From: Desulfobacteraceae bacterium
GTDB taxonomy: Bacteria; Desulfobacterota; Desulfobacteria; Desulfobacterales; SURF-7
Length of the DNA stretch: 45,209 bases
Reading direction: 5' to 3'
Assembly (NCBI GenBank): GCA_003599865.1
Contig: QZKS01000017.1
Span: forward strand, 1-45,209
In this document: piece by piece, positions 39,971 through 45,209 of the stretch
Layout: every line of letters starts with the position of its first letter
Position numbering within the stretch: the stretch's first letter is position 1
The notes under the pieces: generated by a model
Seen by the model: the letters and a program-made list of their open reading frames with translations, nothing else
The model's database searches: none
Told to the model about the DNA's origin: nothing
Translations under genes and position numbers: made by a program

Positions 39971-41005
39971 TTATATGGCAGAGGCCCGATGTCTTGCGGT
40001 GACCAACTCGTTCCATAGCTCTTTCCCGGTCCAGGTTCGGTTTTTCCCCGCTTCTGCATCCCGGATCAGTTCCATCAACCGGGTGTTCACCGGAGCCGGG
40101 CGTCCCAGCTTTTCCGACATGCGGACAATCTCGCCGTTCAAATAATCAATCTCCGTTTTGCGCCCTGCTTCCAGATCCTCCCACATGGAGGATCTGGCCA
40201 GAGGATCGATGGCCAGCATTTTACCGGCGATCATCCGAAACAATCCGTCCGGTGCATTGAGCAATCCGGGAATCCAGTTTGCCGGCAGCGGCGTCAGCCT
40301 TGCCGGTCGGATATGAGCAGCATCCAGGATGGCCAATGCTTCCTTCTGCGCCATGGCAAAGCATTGCCGGAACGGTCGTTGTGAAAGCTGCGCCTTGAGC
40401 GGCAAGTTGGAAAGTGCATTAATCGGGTTGTTCAGGTTGATCAGGAGCTTGGCCCACTGTACGGATTGTATGTCCTTGCGCTGTTTTACCGGTAAGCCCG
40501 CCTGTGCAAAAAAAGGGGTGAACGGTGCGAAGTCCGGATGATGTTCCACTTCCAGTCCGCCTTCCGATCCCTGATGGAAATTCCCCAACCCGCGGTTCAA
40601 CACATTGAACTGGACCACTCCGGCCAAAACGGTCCGGCGCGGCAATGCCATGCGCAGCAATTCGGTATTGCCCATCCCGTTCTGGAAACTCACGACGACC
40701 GCATCGGTTTGCAGCCGTGACGCAAGTGTTTTTCCCGCCTCCAATGTTCCGGCCGACTTGACGGTGACAAGCACCAGATCGGCATCTGCAGCGGCATCGG
40801 CTTCGGTCTCAAAACGAAAACCATCCGGTGGGACATGTATATCCGTACCGCAAAAGTCGGTGATGTGGAGGCCGTTGCCGCGTATTTCTTCACGGATGCG
40901 CTTTCTGCCGATCAATGTCACATCACATCCTGCCGCCGCCAGACGCCCGCCGACATAACAGCCGATACTGCCCGCGCCGAAGATGCAAAACCGCCTTTTT
41001 CCCAT
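39971..41005 (-). CDS. Ketopantoate reductase family (PanE/ApbA-like) protein
   Basis: A 344-residue protein with an N-terminal NADP site FCIFGAGSIGCYVGGRLA, then VLVTVKSAGTLEA, VVSFQNGMGNTE, and the C-terminal WAKLLINLNNPINAL containing the family's catalytic Lys and Asn. The C-terminal SSMWEDLEAGRKTEIDYLNGE is diagnostic of the ApbA/PanE_C domain. PanE reduces 2-oxopantoate in CoA synthesis, but many paralogues act on other 2-oxo acids. There is no pantothenate gene next to it, so the substrate is open. It is convergent with the OYE gene, with 5 bases between. Confidence 0.88.
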   Translation of the reverse strand: MGKRRFCIFGAGSIGCYVGGRLAAAGCDVTLIGRKRIREEIRGNGLHITDFCGTDIHVPPDGFRFETEADAAADADLVLVTVKSAGTLEAGKTLASRLQTDAVVVSFQNGMGNTELLRMALPRRTVLAGVVQFNVLNRGLGNFHQGSEGGLEVEHHPDFAPFTPFFAQAGLPVKQRKDIQSVQWAKLLINLNNPINALSNLPLKAQLSQRPFRQCFAMAQKEALAILDAAHIRPARLTPLPANWIPGLLNAPDGLFRMIAGKMLAIDPLARSSMWEDLEAGRKTEIDYLNGEIVRMSEKLGRPAPVNTRLMELIRDAEAGKNRTWTGKELWNELVTARHRASAI

Positions 41006-41129
41006 CGAAGATTCTCCATCATATCAGGTAATGGCAAAGAGTATTCTATAATGTCGAACAAGGTATTGTATTATTAAATAGTTTTTAAACTGCCGGGTTG
41101 ATGATGTCAAGGATTATGTGTTCAAGACT

Positions 41130-41225
41130 CAGGGTAACCGCATTTGGAAATAATATCCTTATTCAACCGATTCCCCCCTTCAAGCTAACGTTTAGCAGGA
41201 TCGCATTTCAAATGTGGGTACTCTG
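41130..41225. repeat. 96-bp inverted-repeat remnant of a mobile element
   Basis: The left end CAGGGTAACCGCATTTGGAA plus AT (41130-41151) is imperfectly inverted at the right end CATTTCAAATGTGGGTACTC plus TG (41204-41225). The same 22-bp end occurs once more at 31008-31029. The centre carries CCCCCCTTCAAG and a GCTAACGTTTAGC palindrome and has no coding frame. It looks like a small non-autonomous element or the remains of an insertion sequence. The 440-base gap at 41006-41445 holds this and the sigma-54 promoter below; nothing else is supported. Confidence 0.45.
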
Positions 41226-41347
41226 CTGGATTTACAGTCTGTCGATATTTTTTACATTATGGCTGTACCTTATTTTTCTCGACCGGGTTCTGTAACAATT
41301 TATCAAATTAAATCAATAAAATATATTATTAGAAGTTTGATTTTTTC

Positions 41348-41362
41348 TGGCACATGCTTTGC
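41348..41362 (+). promoter_or_regulatory. Sigma-54 (RpoN) promoter upstream of the CoA-transferase
   Basis: TGGCACATGCTTTGC matches the -24/-12 consensus (TGGCAC...TTGC) with the required 10 bases between the GG and the GC. It would start transcription near 41374, about 70 bases before ATG 41446. Transcription would then need an enhancer-binding activator, whose site I could not identify. Confidence 0.6.
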
Positions 41363-41445
41363 GTTTCCAGCGGATAGGATGATTGGAACTATTGATGCGT
41401 GCTGCCCGGCTCCTGTTTCTTTTTACTCATGCGAAAGGAAGTGCC

Positions 41446-43164
41446 ATGAACCTATCGACCAAAATACGGCTGCTGGCCCATATTATCCGCTGGCGGCTGA
41501 CGTGGAACCGAAAAGACCTGGATTACAGACTCGAAGGATTGGACAATTCGAAATTCATGTCCGCCATGGAGGCGGTCCGGCTGATACCGGACGGGACAAC
41601 CACGTTTTCCTGCGGCATGGCGGCCAATTCCCGGCCGTCCGTGTGGTTCTGGGCCATTGCACGCAGTTTCCGGGAAACCGGTCATCCCCGGGGGCTTACG
41701 CATGTGATCGTGGGCGCCCAGGGCGGCCGGGGCCGGGTTCCGGGCACTATCGAGGAACTGGGCATGCATCCGGGGCTGATCACCCGGTTTATCGCCGGTC
41801 ACCATGAGACGGTCCGGTCCATGCTGAAGCTGGCGGATCAGGGCCTTGTGGAACTTCACACATTCCCCCAGGGGATAGAGGCGCTTCTGATCGAAGCCCA
41901 GGGCAGGGGCCGGTTTTTTATGGAAAGTGAAACCGGGGTCGGCACGTTTCTGGACCCCAGGGTGGGCGGCGGCAGCGTGGTGGTCCCCGGCAGGGGGAAA
42001 AGCATGATCGAGGCGGCCGGTGACAAGCTGCGATACAGTCTTCCGAAAATAGAAACGACATTTTTCATTGCCCCGGCGGCTGACCGGGAGGGCAATCTGT
42101 ATGTGAAAAACTGCGCCCTGTATACCGAAAGTTATGAGTCTGCCCTGGCGGCAAAGGCCAACGGCGGACGCGTGCTGGCAAGCGTGGCGGAGATTATTGA
42201 TAAGCAGTCGGATGATATCTTTCTGCCGGCAGACTATGTGGACGCAGTAGTGGTGCATCCATACAACGAACAGACCGGGGCTGTTCCCCAGAAAAAATAC
42301 TGGCCCATGTTCACGGAAGGCGCAACGGTAAATCTTCCCGAGGCTATGGAAGAACTTCGGTTCATCAACCGCATTCTGGGCATCACCCCGATCCGGGGAA
42401 AGGTGGAAGATGCACTGGCCCGATTGGCAGCCTCGACGTTTACCCGGTTTGTCAAAAAATGCTGCAATATCATCATCGGCGTGGGACTTCCGGAAGAAGT
42501 GGCCCGGCTGATCCATAACGGCGGCCTGTTCCATGACGTGACCTTCATGTCGGAAACCGGCGTGGTGGGCGGGCTTCCCGCACCGGGTATTTTTTTCGGT
42601 GCAGCCGTCAACCCCAAGGAAATCATGTCTTCGGCCCAGGTGTTTCATCTGTGCTATGAACATCTGGATTGCGCGATTTTAGGGATACTGGAAGTGGACA
42701 GCCAGGGCAATGTCAATGTATCCAAGCGTGGGGAAGGACCGCTCAACTATGTGGGCCCCGGCGGATTTCCGGATTTCTGCGCGGCTGCGGGCACCATTGT
42801 TTTTGTCGGAAGCTGGATGGCGCATGCGAAGATGGAAATCCATGAGGGCAGACTCCAAATCACCAAGCCCGGCACGCATAAATTCATGGACAGGGTCAGT
42901 GAAATCACCATGAGCGGCGAGCAGGCCCGAAAAAAAGGAAAAACCGTTCTGTATGTCACCAATGTCGGGGTATTCCGGTTGACGGAAAAGGGCATGATGC
43001 TGATCGAGGTGATGCCGGGTGTGGATATTGAAAAAGATATTCTGCAGGACTGCCTCATGCGCATTGTCCTGCCTGATTCCGGATCGGTTCCGGTCACCTC
43101 GGATGCCATTGTCACAGGGGCCGGATTCCGACTGCAATGGCAGTCCTGCAGTACGGAAAAATAG
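41446..43164 (+). CDS. Acyl-CoA:acetate/3-ketoacid CoA-transferase, single-chain type
   Basis: A 573-residue family I CoA-transferase with alpha- and beta-like halves on one chain. The N-terminal half has GMAANSRPS and VGAQGGRGRVPGTIEELG; the C-terminal half has the catalytic Glu E370 in FMSETGVVGGLPAPG. It exchanges CoA between carboxylates through a glutamyl-CoA intermediate, as propionate or 3-oxoacid CoA-transferases do. ATG 41446 is preceded by AAAGGAAG; an upstream ATG at 41383 has no such site. A sigma-54 promoter lies just upstream, consistent with controlled fermentation or acid activation. It is convergent with the MFS transporter gene. Confidence 0.88.
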   Translation: MNLSTKIRLLAHIIRWRLTWNRKDLDYRLEGLDNSKFMSAMEAVRLIPDGTTTFSCGMAANSRPSVWFWAIARSFRETGHPRGLTHVIVGAQGGRGRVPGTIEELGMHPGLITRFIAGHHETVRSMLKLADQGLVELHTFPQGIEALLIEAQGRGRFFMESETGVGTFLDPRVGGGSVVVPGRGKSMIEAAGDKLRYSLPKIETTFFIAPAADREGNLYVKNCALYTESYESALAAKANGGRVLASVAEIIDKQSDDIFLPADYVDAVVVHPYNEQTGAVPQKKYWPMFTEGATVNLPEAMEELRFINRILGITPIRGKVEDALARLAASTFTRFVKKCCNIIIGVGLPEEVARLIHNGGLFHDVTFMSETGVVGGLPAPGIFFGAAVNPKEIMSSAQVFHLCYEHLDCAILGILEVDSQGNVNVSKRGEGPLNYVGPGGFPDFCAAAGTIVFVGSWMAHAKMEIHEGRLQITKPGTHKFMDRVSEITMSGEQARKKGKTVLYVTNVGVFRLTEKGMMLIEVMPGVDIEKDILQDCLMRIVLPDSGSVPVTSDAIVTGAGFRLQWQSCSTEK

Positions 43165-43229
43165 TCGCCCCATCCTTTGCTGCGGAACTGACGGGCGGAT
43201 GGTCGGATGTGTCTTTCATCAATGACCGG

Positions 43230-44669
43230 TCACGCCATGGTCTTTTTCCGTAAGCGGCCCATGGAAAAGAAAACGCCGATGATGCAAAGACCGCAGAAGA
43301 TCATCAGGCTGACATGCATGCTGCGAAGAAAGGCGTTTCGGGTCTGCTCGCTCACCGGCTGTTCTCCCAGGTAGTAACGGAAAATGAGGGTAATCAGCGT
43401 CATGCAGGAGAGCATGCCAAGGGTTCGCATGGTGGCCAGAAAGCTGGAGGCAATGCCGTATTGCCGGGGGGTTACACTGCCCATGATGGTGGTGGTGTTG
43501 GGGGAGGAAAACAGGCTGAAACCGAGACCCATGAGGGCCAGCATGCCCATGATGACCGGAATGGGGGAATCGGCATGAACCTGGGATGCCACGCCCAGTC
43601 CGGCGGCGCATAAGGCCATTCCTGCCGTGGCCAGACCCGGGGGGGAGATGGTATCGGACAAACGGCCGAACACGGGGGATAGGATGGTCTGGACAACCGG
43701 CTGGATGACCAGGATCATCCCGGCGGCTTGCGGGGAAAAACCCCGGATCACCTGCAGGTACAGACTGAAAAAAAAGCTGATGCCGAAAGATGCGGCGTAG
43801 TTGATCAGGGTGGCCAGATTGCTCAGGGCAAATACCCGGTTGTGAAGAATCAGGTTCACATCCAGAATCGGGGAGGAGGATCGGTATTCAAACAGAGAGA
43901 AGATTATGAGCCCTGTAATCCCGGCAGCGATGAGAAGATGATACACACCGCCGTCTCTCTGGTTCAGGGTTCCGTAAATCAGACAGAACAGGGAAGCACA
44001 GTACAGAACCGTTCCGATCATATCAAAGGGCTCTCCCCGGGCGTCCGCCCATTCGCCTTTGAGTTTCAGAAGGGTCAGTGTCAGGCAGAACAGTTCGATC
44101 ACCACACCGAAATAGAAAATCCACCGCCAGCCCAGATGGGTGATCATAAAACCGGAAAGCACCGGGCCGAGAGACAGGCCCAGGTAGATGCAGCCCACAA
44201 TGATGCCCATGGCTCTTCCCCGTTTTTCCGGAGGAAAGACCGAGGAGAGAATGGCAATGCTGGTGCCGGTGATCATGGCCCCGCCGCTTCCCTGAAAAAA
44301 GCGGAACAGGATAAAGCTTTGCATGGTAAAGGAAAGGGACACCATGAGCGTTCCCAGCGTAAAGACCAGAATGCCGATGGTGAAGATGCGCTTTCTTCCG
44401 TATATATCCCCCATCCGTCCTGCCGGCAGCAGAAACAGGGAAAAGGCGAGGATGTAGACGGTTTCGATCAGCCCGAGCTGAACGGCACTGGCGGAAAATT
44501 CCCGGCCGATGGTCGGCAGGGCCACGCCCACGGCAGACAGCATGAACGGAGTCAGAAACTGAACGGCACTGACGACAAAAAGGATGACAGGGCCTGATGC
44601 GGCAAAATCCGTTTTTCCGGATGGTAATGGCCGGTTCGGACGTTTATTTCGATCCCTGGTGATTCCCAT
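43230..44669 (-). CDS. MFS transporter, DHA2 (EmrB/QacA-like) family
   Basis: About 479 residues with roughly 14 hydrophobic segments. Family landmarks are ALPTIGREF after the first helix, LPAGRMGDIYGRKRIF (motif A) in the loop between helices 2 and 3, and GPVLSGFMITHLGWRWIFY (motif C plus following loop) at helix 5. It probably exports a small molecule with proton uptake. ATG 44669 is chosen because the 21 residues before it are polar and antisense-like. There is no fusion partner (EmrA) next to it, so its substrate is open. It is far from the polyene-like cluster and unlikely to belong to it. Confidence 0.9.
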   Translation of the reverse strand: MGITRDRNKRPNRPLPSGKTDFAASGPVILFVVSAVQFLTPFMLSAVGVALPTIGREFSASAVQLGLIETVYILAFSLFLLPAGRMGDIYGRKRIFTIGILVFTLGTLMVSLSFTMQSFILFRFFQGSGGAMITGTSIAILSSVFPPEKRGRAMGIIVGCIYLGLSLGPVLSGFMITHLGWRWIFYFGVVIELFCLTLTLLKLKGEWADARGEPFDMIGTVLYCASLFCLIYGTLNQRDGGVYHLLIAAGITGLIIFSLFEYRSSSPILDVNLILHNRVFALSNLATLINYAASFGISFFFSLYLQVIRGFSPQAAGMILVIQPVVQTILSPVFGRLSDTISPPGLATAGMALCAAGLGVASQVHADSPIPVIMGMLALMGLGFSLFSSPNTTTIMGSVTPRQYGIASSFLATMRTLGMLSCMTLITLIFRYYLGEQPVSEQTRNAFLRSMHVSLMIFCGLCIIGVFFSMGRLRKKTMA

Positions 44670-44746
44670 GCTGTCCCGTTGTTTGAGGTCCCCGTTCTGT
44701 GTGTGATTACAATAAAGGAAAAAGATAATCAAGAACAGGTGTGGTG

Positions 44747-45209
44747 CTATCGGATGTTTAATTTGAACCGGGAAACCAGTACTTGCATCTGTGCGGCCTG
44801 GCTGGATAATTCTTCGGCTGCAGAAGCGGTTTCTTCAGCATTGGCCGTGTTTGCCTGGGTTACCTGATCCACCTGGGAAAGGCCCTGATTGATCTGACTG
44901 ATACCCTGTGCCTGCTCGTTGCTGGCCGTGGCGATTTCCTCAACAAGGTTGGCAACATTTTTCGCACGGGTGACGATTTCATTGAGCGCTTCAGCTGTCT
45001 GGTTGAGGATCAGGGTTCCGTTCTCTACATTATTGACCGCCCCTTCGATGAGGGTAGTGGTTTCCTGGGCCGCTTTGGCGCTGCGATGGGCCAGGTTTCT
45101 CACCTCCTGGGCGACCACGGCGAATCCCTTGCCATGTCTGCCTGCTCTGGCCGCCTCGACTGCGGCATTCAATGCCAGCAGGTTGGTCTGAAATGCTATA
45201 TCGTCAATG
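44747..45209 (-). CDS. Methyl-accepting chemotaxis protein, C-terminal signalling domain (5' end outside window)
   Basis: The frame is open through the right edge of the window; only about 154 C-terminal residues are present. They form the highly conserved hairpin of the MCP signalling domain: [20 protein letters not shown] at the tip, [20 protein letters not shown], then the C-terminal helix ending in [28 protein letters not shown] is the usual methylation/adaptation helix. There is no CheR-docking pentapeptide at the end. The receptor couples to CheA/CheW at the inner membrane or in the cytoplasm; the sensor part is not visible here. Confidence 0.95.
   Translation of the reverse strand, partial: IDDIAFQTNLLALNAAVEAARAGRHGKGFAVVAQEVRNLAHRSAKAAQETTTLIEGAVNNVENGTLILNQTAEALNEIVTRAKNVANLVEEIATASNEQAQGISQINQGLSQVDQVTQANTANAEETASAAEELSSQAAQMQVLVSRFKLNIR

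Noticed and set aside
41452-42663. Long open frame of about 400 codons on the minus strand
   Set aside because: It is fully antisense to the CoA-transferase gene, has no recognisable protein features and is rich in His/Gly/Arg, as expected from reading a coding strand backwards.

Overview
The window looks like a chromosomal segment of a Gram-negative, probably anaerobic bacterium. A Desulfobacterota member (Desulfobacteraceae-like) is my best guess. The guess rests on the mix of gene families: several cobalamin-binding radical SAM enzymes, a bis-PGD molybdoenzyme, an old-yellow-enzyme homologue, acyl-CoA dehydrogenase, a CoA-transferase with a sigma-54 promoter, LolA and lipoproteins. There is no rRNA or marker gene to prove it. 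I saw no tRNA, rRNA or CRISPR array.

Positions 1-25129 are one large biosynthetic region built from two divergent gene arrays. The leftward array runs from 15244 to 2461, probably followed by a second leftward unit from 2219 off the left edge. It encodes ACP, a KS-CLF fusion, a polysaccharide deacetylase-like protein, two tandem ACPs, a FabZ-like protein, ACP, two sister radical SAM proteins, two KSs, a YbgC-type thioesterase, a PKS-type dehydratase, a PlsY-like acyltransferase, a cobalamin-type radical SAM protein, a stand-alone cyclic-nucleotide domain, a BtrH-like acyltransferase and a truncated AMP-ligase. The rightward array (15503-25129) encodes an ApeP-like hotdog protein, FabG, LolA-like protein, lipoprotein, AMP-ligase, ACP, condensation-fold acyltransferase, radical SAM, FAD oxidoreductase and radical SAM. 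Most junctions overlap or lie within a few bases, so the arrays are almost certainly operons.

The core resembles the aryl-polyene/flexirubin/xanthomonadin type II PKS family: ACP pair, KS plus CLF, hotdog pair, FabG, AMP-ligase, LolA, lipoprotein. It departs from it in having five radical SAM enzymes (three with a likely cobalamin-binding N-terminus), a PKS-style double-hotdog dehydratase, a PlsY paralogue, a BtrH-like acyltransferase and a KS fused to its CLF. No enoyl reductase, aromatic ammonia lyase or MMPL exporter is visible, although the cluster runs off the left edge. My reading is a conjugated (polyene-like) acyl chain built on ACPs, modified by radical SAM/flavin chemistry, transferred to a polar head group and moved to the outer membrane. 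The product is unknown.

Positions 25170-30707 hold a TetR-type repressor, an acyl-CoA dehydrogenase with two repressor-like sites on its promoter, an NlpC/P60 lipoprotein, a FakA-FakB-like fusion, a second YbgC-type thioesterase and a small membrane protein. This block is flanked by two inverted copies of a ~220 bp MITE-like element. Both copies sit inside members of a C-rich repeat whose uninterrupted form lies at 15431-15492.

Positions 31231-45209 look like ordinary accessory/metabolic chromosome: Ser/Thr kinase with a DUF1566-like tail, phosphodiesterase, a large exported peptidase/propeller/barrel protein, molybdoenzyme plus OYE-family flavoenzyme, ketopantoate reductase-like protein, a CoA-transferase behind a sigma-54 promoter, a DHA2 MFS transporter and the C-terminus of a chemotaxis receptor.
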